Assembly: GCA_963656825.1 (NCBI GenBank) | Contig: CAVKJG010000023.1 | Location: forward strand, 1 to 32,382 | Origin: CAG-841 sp963656825 | GTDB lineage: Bacteria; Bacillota; Clostridia; Oscillospirales; CAG-272 | Reading direction: 5' to 3' | DNA: 32,382 bases | Shown here: piece after piece, positions 15,861-24,489 of the stretch | Layout: every line of letters begins with the position of its first letter | How positions within the stretch are numbered: the stretch's first letter is position 1 | The notes under the pieces: generated by a model | Databases searched by the model: none | What the model saw: only the letters and a program-made list of their open reading frames with translations | What the model was told of the DNA's origin: nothing | Position numbers and translations under genes: made by a program

Positions 15861-15878
15861 GTGATAAACCGGATGAAA

Positions 15879-15939
15879 AGCTGATTATCCAAACAGGCGA
15901 CCATATCTCCGTTTTGGATATACACTTGCCATATCAGCT
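15879..15939. repeat. Nested inverted repeat upstream of the XRE regulator
   Basis: Two concentric inverted repeats: AGCTGAT (15879-15885) with ATCAGCT (15933-15939), and inside it TATCCAAA (15886-15893) with TTTGGATA (15913-15920). It ends just before the -35 box of the regulator promoter, so it may be an autoregulatory operator or a remnant of a small mobile hairpin. Role not established. Confidence 0.45.
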
Positions 15940-15940
15940 G

Positions 15941-15968
15941 TTGATTTATTTTATTTTTTCAATATAAT
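15941..15968 (+). promoter_or_regulatory. Promoter of the XRE regulator
   Basis: TTGATT (15941-15946), 16-bp spacer, TATAAT (15963-15968). The leader is about 35 nt, with AAGGAG 9 bp before the ATG. Confidence 0.7.
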
Positions 15969-16010
15969 TATAGATAGTTCCGGAACATAAAAAAACAAGG
16001 AGTGCTTTAT

Positions 16011-16823
16011 ATGACGATAGGAAAGAACATTGCAGAATTAAGAAAAAACAGCGGTATGACGCAGGAACAGCTTGCAGAAACTCTGGGCGTATCTTCTCAG
16101 TCGGTTTCCAAATGGGAAAACGACGTAACAATGCCCGATATCATGCTCCTCCCTGTAATTGCCGGATGTTTTGATATCACGGTAGATGAGCTGTACGGCA
16201 GCATAAACCCCAAAGAAAAACGACAAGCCGTCGACTATGATGAAATTCCGGAAATGCTGTACGACACTATTATTGATCTGACGCAGCGCGGCTGGGTATG
16301 CAGCACTGAAGGAAAAGATCTTGAAACAGAAAAGGAAATAATGAAAAACTATCTGGAGGAAAACCGTCAGGTTAAAACAGCCACTTTTTCAGATAAAAAC
16401 GGAGCCGTTATCGCCACATCGGAGATCGGGCTGCTGCACAGGGGCAAAGCAAATGCGGATCAGCTTACAGGGAGCGGGATCGGCCGCGCGCTTGAAATTT
16501 TATCAAAGCCCAATGTAAGAAAAGTCTTTGCTTATGAAACCGAAAATATGACCAAACCCGTTACGGCGCCTTTTGTGGCTAAAAAATGCGGCATTTCGCC
16601 CGATGAAGCGGCGGAAGCGCTTGAAATGCTTACGGAAATTCACATAAACTGTCTGACCGACGTCATGCTCGACGAAGAAAGCTCTGTGCGTATGTATGCG
16701 CTTGGGTCAGATGAATTTTTCATGTACGCACTGATGATTCTGAAAACCGCAAGATTGATGGATGAAAACAAACAGCATTACTTCAATTATCGCGGTTCTT
16801 ACAATAGCCTCTGGATAAAGTAA
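16011..16823 (+). CDS. XRE-family transcriptional regulator with unknown effector domain
   Basis: A 270-residue protein. Residues 3-62 are a typical Cro/CI helix-turn-helix (IGKNIAELRKNSGMTQEQLAE, then a VSSQSVSKWEN recognition helix and MPDIMLLPVIA). The remaining about 200 residues form a soluble domain I do not recognise. Its part around 195-240 (ISPDEAAEALEMLTEIHI) resembles a second winged-helix-like stretch. I chose ATG 16011 over GTG 16002 because AAGGAG is correctly spaced only for the former. It is monocistronic between two terminators. It sits next to the ABC exporter but has its own promoter, so control of the exporter is only a guess. G+C looks slightly lower than in neighbours. 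Confidence 0.8.
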   Translation: MTIGKNIAELRKNSGMTQEQLAETLGVSSQSVSKWENDVTMPDIMLLPVIAGCFDITVDELYGSINPKEKRQAVDYDEIPEMLYDTIIDLTQRGWVCSTEGKDLETEKEIMKNYLEENRQVKTATFSDKNGAVIATSEIGLLHRGKANADQLTGSGIGRALEILSKPNVRKVFAYETENMTKPVTAPFVAKKCGISPDEAAEALEMLTEIHINCLTDVMLDEESSVRMYALGSDEFFMYALMILKTARLMDENKQHYFNYRGSYNSLWIK

Positions 16824-16857
16824 ATATCCGTTTAATTTTTAATATTCAATGATTGTC

Positions 16858-16895
16858 AAACAGAAAGCCACTCTTCCGAGTGGCTTTCTGTTTTA
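16858..16895. terminator. Bidirectional terminator between XRE gene and murA
   Basis: A 16-bp perfect stem (16858-16873 with 16878-16893, core AGCCACTC and GAGTGGCT) with a TTCC loop and A/T flanks. It serves both convergent genes and overlaps the murA stop codon. Confidence 0.9.
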
Positions 16896-18179
16896 TCCTG
16901 TTTTCATATCGGCGTCGTCCGGCGTGTTTATTTTCTTTATTTTCGCGCCGACCGAGCGAAGCTTTGACACTATATTGTCATATCCGCGCTCTATGTAATG
17001 AACGTCCTCTATTTCCGTTCTTCCCTCGCAGGCAAGACCCGCTATGACCATGGCTGCTCCCGCGCGAAGGTCTACCGCTCTTACGCAGCTACCCGTAAGC
17101 TGCGCGCCGCCCTCGACAACGGCAAGCTTGCCGTCAACCTTTATCATTGCGCCCATTCTGCGAAGCTCATCTACATAACGGAAGCGGCCGTCCCATATGG
17201 TTTCGGAAATATGGCTTGTTCCCTTTGCAAGACACATAAGCGTTGCTATCTGCGGATTCATATCCGTCGGAAATCCGGGATACGGAAGCGTTTTTACATT
17301 CGCCGGAAGAAGCTCTCCCCTGCGTGTGACAAGCATCGCGTCGTCGTATTCTTCTATCTCCGCGCCCATTTCGCAAAGCTTTGCGGTTATGGCTTCAAGG
17401 TGCTTCGGAATTACATTGTCTATATAAAGTCTGCCGCCCGTTGCCGCCGCGGCGACCATAAACGTGCCGGCTTCTATCATATCGGGAATTATGCTGTACG
17501 TACAGCCGTGAAGCTTTTCCACACCCTTTATTTTTATAACGTCCGTGCCCGCGCCCGTGATATTCGCTCCGCAGTAGTTCAGGAAGTTCGCAAGATCGAC
17601 TATGTGCGGTTCTCTTGCGGCGTTTTCGATAACCGTGACGCCGTCGCAAAGCACGGAGGCAATTATCGTGTTTATCGTCGCTCCTACGGTAACACAATCA
17701 AAAAAGATGCCCGCGCTTTTTACTCCGTTTTCGGTGACGGCGTCCATAAATCCGCCTCCGACGTTTACCGTCGCGCCCATAGCCGTAAAAGCCTTGACGT
17801 GCTGATCTATCGGTCGCGAACCGAAATCACAGCCGCCGGGAAGCCCGACCTTTGCCGAGCCGAAGCGCGCAAGGCACGCCCCCGCAAGATAGTACGACGC
17901 GCGCATTTTCCTTGCAAGCTCTGCCGGAACGACCTTGTTTTTTACTTTTCGTGTGTCTATTTCAACGGAATTTCTGCCGACTGCGCGGATTTTCGCTCCT
18001 ATGCTCGAAAGCATTTCAAGCGACTGCCTGACGTCGCTTATCTGAGGAAGATTATCTATAATACAAACGTCGGCAACCGTTATACACGCAAAGATCACGG
18101 CAACGGCGGCATTTTTCATACCGCTTATTTCAACCTTGCCGCTCAGCCTCGCTCCGCCGTCGATCACTATCTTTTCCAT
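16893..18179 (-). CDS. murA: UDP-N-acetylglucosamine 1-carboxyvinyltransferase MurA
   Basis: A 428-residue EPSP-synthase-fold enzyme catalysing the first committed step of peptidoglycan precursor synthesis (enolpyruvyl transfer from PEP to UDP-GlcNAc). Visible residues are Lys22-Asn23 in GMKNAA, the active-site Cys117 in LPGGCDFGSRP (Cys, so fosfomycin-sensitive in principle), and the catalytic Asp in PGFPTDMNPQ. Length is as expected. The start at 18179 has AAAGG 9 bp upstream and its own promoter. It lies directly downstream of yycI with no terminator between, so it may also receive transcripts from the WalRK operon. Many Bacillota have two murA copies; whether this is the only one is unknown. 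Confidence 0.95.
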   Translation of the reverse strand: MEKIVIDGGARLSGKVEISGMKNAAVAVIFACITVADVCIIDNLPQISDVRQSLEMLSSIGAKIRAVGRNSVEIDTRKVKNKVVPAELARKMRASYYLAGACLARFGSAKVGLPGGCDFGSRPIDQHVKAFTAMGATVNVGGGFMDAVTENGVKSAGIFFDCVTVGATINTIIASVLCDGVTVIENAAREPHIVDLANFLNYCGANITGAGTDVIKIKGVEKLHGCTYSIIPDMIEAGTFMVAAAATGGRLYIDNVIPKHLEAITAKLCEMGAEIEEYDDAMLVTRRGELLPANVKTLPYPGFPTDMNPQIATLMCLAKGTSHISETIWDGRFRYVDELRRMGAMIKVDGKLAVVEGGAQLTGSCVRAVDLRAGAAMVIAGLACEGRTEIEDVHYIERGYDNIVSKLRSVGAKIKKINTPDDADMKTG

Positions 18180-18223
18180 ATGTTCAAACCTTTCTGGTCA
18201 GCTCAAAAGAGTCTTTATTATAA

Positions 18224-18252
18224 ATTATATTTTGTTATAAGACAAATTGCAA
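18224..18252 (-). promoter_or_regulatory. Promoter of murA
   Basis: Minus strand TTGCAA (18247-18252), 17-bp spacer, TATAAT (18224-18229), starting only 8 bp after the yycI stop codon. Confidence 0.75.
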
Positions 18253-18260
18253 CAGTTTTT

Positions 18261-19175
18261 TTACTTTTTTATGCCGTCAATCATATTGTAGCTGTGAACG
18301 GTACCGTCGGAATAGATGAGATTCACCGTCGGGACATAATATTCAAGTCCTTCTACCGTGCGATAGATATCATAGGAATAATAAAGCTCGGAAAGCGAAA
18401 GCCTGCCCGCCGTACCCGAAGAAAGATATACGTCCGCCCAGCGTTTTTCGTCAAAAAGCACCGTAAGAAGATCAACGCAGTCGGTTTTGAGCTTCTCATC
18501 CGGCAAAAGAAGCGATATGCTTCCCTCGCCGGAAAGCACCTCTCCGTTTTCATTCACGAGAAGATAAAACGCCTGCGAGGTCTGAATTCTGCCCGTATAT
18601 TGCAGAAACATCGCAATGTAATTTCCGGTATCGCGATCCGTGTAAAGCCTGTAAAGCTCCGCGTGCGACGGCTTTGCGCCCTTGTTTGCGGAAAGCGAAT
18701 TTATATCGTCAAAGCAAATCACGCTTTTCATTGCGGCTTCAAGCTTTTCCGTGTACCGGTCTATCATGAACACAGCCGATACCGTGCCCGATTCCATAAC
18801 CGAAACCGGCATCGGAGCATCATCTGCGGCGCGGTATTCAAAACTGCCGTCACTGCCGAAGCTCCATTTTCCGTTTCCGTCCGAAACGGTATATTTTTCT
18901 CCGTCGCGGCTTACGTTCCCGAAAAGTCTGAGCGCGGACAAAAGCTCCGCCTCCTCCGAAGCGCGCATATACGCCGGCACAGATACCTTTCTGGCGCGGA
19001 GAATGTCCTCGCCAACGGATATTCCGCTTTCCGAAAGCAGCTCCGTGACGGAGCTTATTTCTTTTTCGGAATAGTAGTTCATTTTTTTGTAGCGCCTGTA
19101 AACCTCCGTGCCGAAGAACACGTTCATTATAAGAAGCACGACTATGGCAAAGGTTTTAAGATTTTTCCAGCTCAT
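18261..19175 (-). CDS. yycI: YycI-like regulatory protein of the WalRK system
   Basis: A 304-residue protein starting MSWKNLKTFAIVVLLIMNVFFG: one N-terminal membrane anchor (residues 7-23) and a large extracytoplasmic domain. Sequence similarity to characterised YycI is weak to the eye, and the call rests mainly on topology, size and position as the last gene after walR-walK-yycH. In Bacillus, YycI and YycH bind WalK at the membrane and modulate its activity. The start at 19175 overlaps the yycH stop codon (ATGA); an upstream in-frame start would embed 43 residues of frame-shifted yycH and was rejected. Confidence 0.7.
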   Translation of the reverse strand: MSWKNLKTFAIVVLLIMNVFFGTEVYRRYKKMNYYSEKEISSVTELLSESGISVGEDILRARKVSVPAYMRASEEAELLSALRLFGNVSRDGEKYTVSDGNGKWSFGSDGSFEYRAADDAPMPVSVMESGTVSAVFMIDRYTEKLEAAMKSVICFDDINSLSANKGAKPSHAELYRLYTDRDTGNYIAMFLQYTGRIQTSQAFYLLVNENGEVLSGEGSISLLLPDEKLKTDCVDLLTVLFDEKRWADVYLSSGTAGRLSLSELYYSYDIYRTVEGLEYYVPTVNLIYSDGTVHSYNMIDGIKK

Positions 19176-20590
19176 TTGCCGCTCACCTCCGCCGCACGTG
19201 CAAAAAGCCACACCGCTCCCGAAGCCCTGTCGTCCGACGCCGTATAAAACGGAACAAGCCTTCCCTCTCCGGTCTGCTCTATCGAATAAATATCCGAATA
19301 CCACTCCTGCGGACAGGCGCTGTATCTTTTTGTCGATTGTGCCGTAAGCAGCCTTATTTCCGCAGAGATAAGCTTTCCTCCTTTGAACTCAAAGCGCAGA
19401 AGATCGGCTTCCTCTTCCATCGAAAGCGATATATTGTTGCACGAATATCCGAACAGCACCTCTGTATTTTCGCCGTTTTTATATATTCCGCGAAGCTTCA
19501 GCGCCGCCTCGCCCGCGTCCGTATTCATTGCGTCAATAAGCTTTACAGCCGTGCCGACATAGTCGTAAACGGCATAATCTCCGAGCCTGACGCCCATGCT
19601 CACGCCGCCGATATCGCCTGTAACCGTATAGATAACTCTTCCGTCGCGATAAATTTTTACGTTCTGTCCCTCTTCTATATATGAAACGGCGCCGTCGCTT
19701 TCGTCATATCTTACCGATTTTTCGTAGTTTATGCCGAAAGCCCCCGCAATGCACGATATAGCGGTCGGATCCTCAGTTATGTCCTTGCCCGCAGCAAATA
19801 TTTCCGGCGCGGAAAAATCCTCGGTTTTTATACGCATTCCGCTGCGACAGTTTCCGCCGTCGAAATCAAATGCCAGCGCCCCCGTCATATTATATGAAAA
19901 TATTCTGTCCTTGTTAAAATACACGTCAAGATAGCTTTTCGGAACCGACGCCGATTCAAAAAGATAATATCCGCCATGACGGTTTCTGGCTATCACCGAA
20001 TAGGCATAAAGCAGCGACGTTATCCTGTTTCCGTTTATATCGGTGCTTTCCGCAACCGTCGGATCTCCCGAAGGATATATTATAAGCTCGCTTATGAATT
20101 CATCGCCGACGTTTTCCGTTATTTCGTCGGGAAAGGTCATAAAATATATGAGCGAGCGCGGAAGCTCGCCGCAAAAGCTCATATAAACGCAGTCGCCGGA
20201 AAGTGCTCGCTCCCAGCTGCGCGCGCCGACGGTTTCATCAAGCTCGGAGGTCTTTCCGCTCTCGCCGAGCGTTTCGGAAAAATAAACCGAAAAGCTTTTG
20301 TAAAGCGTTTCGATTTTTGCGTTTTCAGTGTCTGAGAACATTCCCTTTCGTCTGCCGTCGGAGGAACAAACGCCTATAAATTCCGGAACAACCTGCGACT
20401 TATCAAAATATTTTGCGTATTCGTTTTTCGACGACTGAACCTTGAGCGCCGACATCATCGTTTTGGAAAACTCCGCCGATCTCACCTTTCCGAAGCCGAA
20501 TATATAAACGGCGCAAAGACAGATCAGCGACACGAGCAGCGCAGCCGTAACGATCGTTTTTATAAGTTCAAGCGTTTTGTTTTCGCTCAT
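19172..20590 (-). CDS. yycH: YycH-like regulatory protein of the WalRK system
   Basis: A 472-residue protein with one N-terminal membrane helix (about residues 8-33) and a long extracytoplasmic part. Similarity to known YycH is low, but gene order, topology and length (Bacillus YycH is about 455 residues) agree. ATG 20590 (MSENKTLEL) is preferred; ATG 20611 would add seven residues but lacks a ribosome binding site, while AAAGGA lies 12 bp before 20590. It presumably adjusts WalK signalling together with YycI. Confidence 0.7.
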   Translation of the reverse strand: MSENKTLELIKTIVTAALLVSLICLCAVYIFGFGKVRSAEFSKTMMSALKVQSSKNEYAKYFDKSQVVPEFIGVCSSDGRRKGMFSDTENAKIETLYKSFSVYFSETLGESGKTSELDETVGARSWERALSGDCVYMSFCGELPRSLIYFMTFPDEITENVGDEFISELIIYPSGDPTVAESTDINGNRITSLLYAYSVIARNRHGGYYLFESASVPKSYLDVYFNKDRIFSYNMTGALAFDFDGGNCRSGMRIKTEDFSAPEIFAAGKDITEDPTAISCIAGAFGINYEKSVRYDESDGAVSYIEEGQNVKIYRDGRVIYTVTGDIGGVSMGVRLGDYAVYDYVGTAVKLIDAMNTDAGEAALKLRGIYKNGENTEVLFGYSCNNISLSMEEEADLLRFEFKGGKLISAEIRLLTAQSTKRYSACPQEWYSDIYSIEQTGEGRLVPFYTASDDRASGAVWLFARAAEVSGK

Positions 20591-20624
20591 ATCGCCGTTT
20601 TGTCCTTTCATCTGTTTTTCGGGT

Positions 20625-22430
20625 TTACGTCACCGTTTCGGAGCCTGCCGTTTCCGGCAGCTTTGCATTGTAAGGAAGCCTTACATACACCTTTGTTCCC
20701 TCGCCCACCTTGGATTCGAGCCATATCTGCCCGCCGTGAGCGTCAACTATTTCTTTTGCTATCGCAAGTCCGAGCCCCGTGCCGCCCGTATCGGAGGTGC
20801 GCGCCTTTTCGACGCGATAAAAACGCTCGAAAATTCTCGGCTGATCCTCTTCGGGAATTCCGACGCCGTTATCCTTTACGCTTATCACGGCAAAATCCGG
20901 CTCCGCACTTGCAGAAATATCTATTCTTCCGCCGTCGGGCGTGTATTTCACCGCGTTTGCGATTATATTTATAAGCACCTGCTGAAGCTTTTCCTTGTCG
21001 CCCGTGACAGGCGGAATGTTTTCGTCGCAGGAGCAGGTAAGCACATGCCCGTGATTTCCCGCTTCGACCGACATTATATCGTACAGTCTGCGGCAGAAGT
21101 CGCTTATCTCAAACGTTTCCGTCTTCCACGCGGTACGGTTGTTGTCAAGGCGCGAAAGCACCAGAAGCTCGCTTACGATTCTCGTCATTCTGTCGCATTC
21201 CTCAACCGCCATCTGAAGAAAATTCTTCTTCGATTCCGCGTCAAGCTGAGGATATTCAAGCACGGTTTCCACCGCGCCCTTTATGCTCGTAAGCGGCGTG
21301 CGAAGCTCGTGAGAAACATCCGCAACGAATTCCCTGCGCGATTTGTCAAGCTCGTATCTGCCTGTGTTGTCGTGAATAACGCACATAATGCCGGCGCTTT
21401 CCTTTTCGCTTTGCGTATATCTGAACTCGGCAAACGTTATATCAAGCGCTTTGCCCTCGAAAATAACATCGCTTATGACGTAATTTTTGCTTTCCCTGTA
21501 CTTGCCGGAAACGTCACGGTAATCTATCTGCAGGACACGCATCATGTGCGAAAACGAAAACTCGGCACTTTCGTCATAGCCGAAAAGCTTTTTCGCCGTT
21601 TTGTTTATGTGCATCAGCTTGCCCTGACTGTCAAAGGCTATAACCGCGTCGTTGAGGTACAAAAACAGCGTTTCAAACTTTTCTCTTTCGCCGGATATCT
21701 CGTCAAGCGTGTTTTTAAGCACGTTTTTCATGTTGTTGAACGTAACGGAAAGCGTGCCTATCTCGTCGTTTGAATTTACCTTTACCTCCTCCGAAAATTC
21801 GCCCGCGGCAATTCTGCCGGCACTCACCGTAAGTGCCCGTATGGGCGAGGTTATTGCTTTTGCAAGGAAAAACGACAGCACTATCGCCACAAGCATACCG
21901 AAGAATATCGCCTGAACGGTTATCTGGAATATCATCTCGGAAAAGAGACGTACCTCCTCCTGAGAGTCCTTGACGTAAATAATGCAGCTTCTGCCGTCAT
22001 TTTCAAGATATACGGCATAATCTATATAGCTTGTCCAGTATTCCTTTTCGTCGCCGACTCCGCCCGAAAGCGCCGTGACTATGTTCGGCGTTATTTCAAG
22101 CTCCTTGCCGAGCTCCGTGTCGGAGCCGTCAAGCATTGCGCCGCTCATATCGAGAATGTAATAGTTTCTGTATTTGCTTATTCCGAGCGTTCCAGAATAG
22201 GCGCGGAGGATTTCGTTTTGCTTTGCCGAGAAATTGTCCTCCGCCATTGCGGAGCGAAGCTCCGAAACAAGTCCGCCGTCGGAGGCAAGCGCCGCCTTCA
22301 TTTCGGTCTGGAAATCGCTTGAATAAAACCTGTTTGAGCTGACGATAAGCACCGCGCTTATCGCAGCCATAAGCGTTACCGTGAAAACGACGAATATAAG
22401 GATTATTTTGAAATGCAGATTTTTATACAT
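20625..22430 (-). CDS. walK: Sensor histidine kinase WalK (VicK/YycG)
   Basis: A 601-residue membrane kinase. TM1 about 8-31, extracellular sensor 32-167, TM2 about 168-190, HAMP 190-243 and PAS about 250-355. The HisKA domain has phospho-acceptor His374 in DVSHELRTPL. The HATPase carries the N box (IANAVKYTPDGG), DNGVGIP and GGTGLGLAIA. This is the domain order of WalK, which monitors cell-wall synthesis and controls autolysin genes through WalR. Its ATG has AAAGGA close upstream, 18 bp after walR. Confidence 0.9.
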   Translation of the reverse strand: MYKNLHFKIILIFVVFTVTLMAAISAVLIVSSNRFYSSDFQTEMKAALASDGGLVSELRSAMAEDNFSAKQNEILRAYSGTLGISKYRNYYILDMSGAMLDGSDTELGKELEITPNIVTALSGGVGDEKEYWTSYIDYAVYLENDGRSCIIYVKDSQEEVRLFSEMIFQITVQAIFFGMLVAIVLSFFLAKAITSPIRALTVSAGRIAAGEFSEEVKVNSNDEIGTLSVTFNNMKNVLKNTLDEISGEREKFETLFLYLNDAVIAFDSQGKLMHINKTAKKLFGYDESAEFSFSHMMRVLQIDYRDVSGKYRESKNYVISDVIFEGKALDITFAEFRYTQSEKESAGIMCVIHDNTGRYELDKSRREFVADVSHELRTPLTSIKGAVETVLEYPQLDAESKKNFLQMAVEECDRMTRIVSELLVLSRLDNNRTAWKTETFEISDFCRRLYDIMSVEAGNHGHVLTCSCDENIPPVTGDKEKLQQVLINIIANAVKYTPDGGRIDISASAEPDFAVISVKDNGVGIPEEDQPRIFERFYRVEKARTSDTGGTGLGLAIAKEIVDAHGGQIWLESKVGEGTKVYVRLPYNAKLPETAGSETVT

Positions 22431-22448
22431 TTTTTGTCCTTTCGTCCT

Positions 22449-23185
22449 TTATGCCGGAATATAATAGCCCTTTGTTCTCTTTGTCAGTATGTATTCCGGC
22501 TCGGCGGGCTTATCCTCTATTTTTGAGCGCAGGCGCGACATCGTGACGTCCACCGTGCGTATCCCTCCGAAGAAATCCTCGTAGCCCCAGACCTTTTCAA
22601 GCAGCTCCTCGCGCGAAAAAAGCTCGTCGGGGTGCGATGCGAGAAACACAAGCACTTCAAATTCCTTGCGCGAAAGCTCGATTTCTCTGCCGTCCTTTGT
22701 GACGCGGAAATTTTTCGTATCTATCGTAAGTCCGCGTATTACTATAAGCCCCTCCGCCACGGCGGGCTGTCTGAGCTCGACAAATTCGCCGGAGCTGCGT
22801 NNNNNNNNNNGCTGCGTCTTATGTTGGCTTTTATGCGCGCCAGAAGCACCTTTATCGAAAAGGGCTTTGTCACATAATCGTCCGCGCCGAGATCAAGCCC
22901 CATGACCTTATCTATTTCTTCTTCCTTTGCCGTGACCATTATTATGGGCGTGGAAAGCTTTTTTCTTATTTCGCGGCATACGGAAAAGCCGTCCCTTTTC
23001 GGAAGCATTATATCAAGAAGAATGAGATCGAAATTTCCGGTAAGCGCTTTTTCAAGACCTTCATCTCCGTCAAAAGCCGTATCGCACAGATATCCCGCCA
23101 TTAAAAGATTTACTTCAAGTACCTTTGATATGCGCTTTTCGTCCTCAATCACAAGAACTTTCTTTTTTGCAGAGGTTTCGTCCAT
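22449..23185 (-). CDS. walR: Response regulator WalR (VicR/YycF), interrupted by an assembly gap
   Basis: An OmpR/PhoB-type regulator. The receiver domain has the acidic pair in VIEDEKR (12-18), phospho-acceptor Asp58 in LLLDIMLP, Thr85 and Lys107 in TKPF. The C-terminal winged-helix domain contains ELSRKEFEVLVFLASHP, the EKVWGY stretch, RTVDVTMSRLRSKIE and RTKGYY. The run of N at 22801-22810 shifts the frame. The 7 bases before and after the N run are the same (GCTGCGT), and fusing them removes 17 bases and restores one continuous frame of 239 residues, with the linker reading IRRSSGEFVELRQ. The gene is thus probably intact. WalR regulates cell-wall metabolism genes. Confidence 0.9.
22801..22810. 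other. Assembly gap (10 N)
   Basis: Ten unresolved bases flanked by identical heptamers GCTGCGT (22794-22800 and 22811-22817). It is best explained as two contigs overlapping by 7 bases joined with a fixed-size N spacer, not as real missing sequence. Confidence 0.85.
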
Positions 23186-23206
23186 AATGACTTTCCTTTC
23201 GGTGAT

Positions 23207-24337
23207 TTATTTTGTCGCGCCGTCGCCGTAAAGCATGTACGCGCAGAGAAGATCCACTACAAGACCGTAGCTTTTTATCCCCGCCTCCTGACCGTGCGAG
23301 GTTATATATGTGTCGTTGACCTTGTTCGATACCGTTGCCGCGACGTTTTCTCTGTACTTATCAAAAAACTCGGCAAAGGAATATATTTCGTTTTTCGTTT
23401 CGTTCGACATTTCCGAAATAAGCTTGTTGTAAAGGTCTTTATCGGCAGAATAGAGCTTATCGCGCACTTCTCTGAACATATCGAGATATCCGCTGTAACG
23501 GACATACGGATCGTCGCTGTTTATGCACACAAGAAACGACGCAAAGTTTGCTTCGTCCTCTCTGGCAACGCCTCTCTGATGCGCCATTTCGTGCGCCGCG
23601 GAGCTTACTATTATAAAGTCGGGATAATTTACGTTTACGTTCGCCTCGCCCGTAAAGAAGCTGTAAACACCCGAGGTGTGAGTATACGTCCATATTCCGC
23701 TGAGCATAACGGGCTTGGTGTTTGCATGAAAGCTCTGAAAGCAGGGATATTTTTCGCATACGACGTCCCACGCGCGATTGAGCTTTTCGTTCATCTCCGC
23801 ATACGAAAAGGTCATCGAAGAATAAGTGCCTTCGGGAAAGGTCACGTTTTCAAGCTCTTTTTCCGCGCCGGAAAGAAGCAGCCTTGCCGTATCGTAAAGC
23901 TCCTGCGCCGAAACGTCCTTTCTGTCAAGACCGAGCTTTTCGTCTATCGTTTTTCCGTAATATCCCGTGCCGAAGCCGAAAACAAACGTTGAATATATAA
24001 GCGTTATAAGAGAAAGTATTCCCGCCGTGAATTTTATAAGCGATTTAAGCGATCTGTTTCCCGCGCGGATGACAAGCATAACGAGTATTGCGATAAGCAC
24101 CGGCGAGCAGAGAAGAAACGTTTCCGCAAGCGAAAAGGGTATAAAGCTTGTGCTTTTTGCAAGTATAAGTCTTATAACTCTGCCGGCGCTTTCGTTTATC
24201 GCGTCGGCAAAGGCAACGTTTGACTTTGCGATAAGCTCGACCGCAAGCGCGCATATCGCAATTGCAAACAGCACCACGCTCCATATCGGAACATATTCCG
24301 TTATTCTGAATTTTTTATTTTGGTTTTTATTTTCCAT
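23207..24337 (-). CDS. DUF3810 membrane protein with HExxH metallopeptidase motif
   Basis: A 376-residue protein of the DUF3810 family. Three N-terminal hydrophobic segments (about 18-36, 68-90, 103-123) precede an extracytoplasmic or membrane-proximal domain with HEMAH (249-253) and REDEANF (259-265). The two His and a downstream Glu make a gluzincin-like zinc site. Proteolytic activity is likely but unproven for the family, and the substrate is unknown. It is the first gene of the walRK operon, 21 bp upstream of walR, with the operon promoter just before it. That position suggests a cell-envelope function or processing of a WalK-related factor. Confidence 0.8.
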   Translation of the reverse strand: MENKNQNKKFRITEYVPIWSVVLFAIAICALAVELIAKSNVAFADAINESAGRVIRLILAKSTSFIPFSLAETFLLCSPVLIAILVMLVIRAGNRSLKSLIKFTAGILSLITLIYSTFVFGFGTGYYGKTIDEKLGLDRKDVSAQELYDTARLLLSGAEKELENVTFPEGTYSSMTFSYAEMNEKLNRAWDVVCEKYPCFQSFHANTKPVMLSGIWTYTHTSGVYSFFTGEANVNVNYPDFIIVSSAAHEMAHQRGVAREDEANFASFLVCINSDDPYVRYSGYLDMFREVRDKLYSADKDLYNKLISEMSNETKNEIYSFAEFFDKYRENVAATVSNKVNDTYITSHGQEAGIKSYGLVVDLLCAYMLYGDGATK

Positions 24338-24379
24338 ATCGGGTATCTCCGCAAAAAATTTTCGCCTTATATTATTTTT

Positions 24380-24408
24380 ATAATATCATAACTCCGGATT
24401 ATTTTCAA
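24380..24408 (-). promoter_or_regulatory. Promoter of the DUF3810-walRK operon
   Basis: Minus strand TTGAAA (24403-24408), 17-bp spacer, TATTAT (24380-24385). Divergent from the radC promoter. Confidence 0.7.
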
Positions 24409-24489
24409 CACTTTTTCTCATTGCATACGTATTTTACGGAAATTACGCAATCCGTTTTCCGAAAGTTCAAAATTCATCGGGCGTCGGTG

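Noticed and set aside
16998..19247. A very long plus-strand open frame (749 codons) opposite murA and yycI
   Set aside because: It spans two well-supported minus-strand genes and the intergenic region with the murA promoter, is rich in Arg/His/Tyr/Cys, and matches no family. It is a codon-bias shadow.
20577..21773. Long plus-strand open frame opposite walK
   Set aside because: Lies wholly within the kinase gene on the other strand, has basic low-quality composition and no ribosome binding site or promoter.
22742..23185. A receiver-only response regulator ending shortly after the gap, with a separate short DNA-binding protein at 22449-22760
   Set aside because: Artefact of the 10 N spacer. 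Merging the flanking heptamers gives one continuous WalR.
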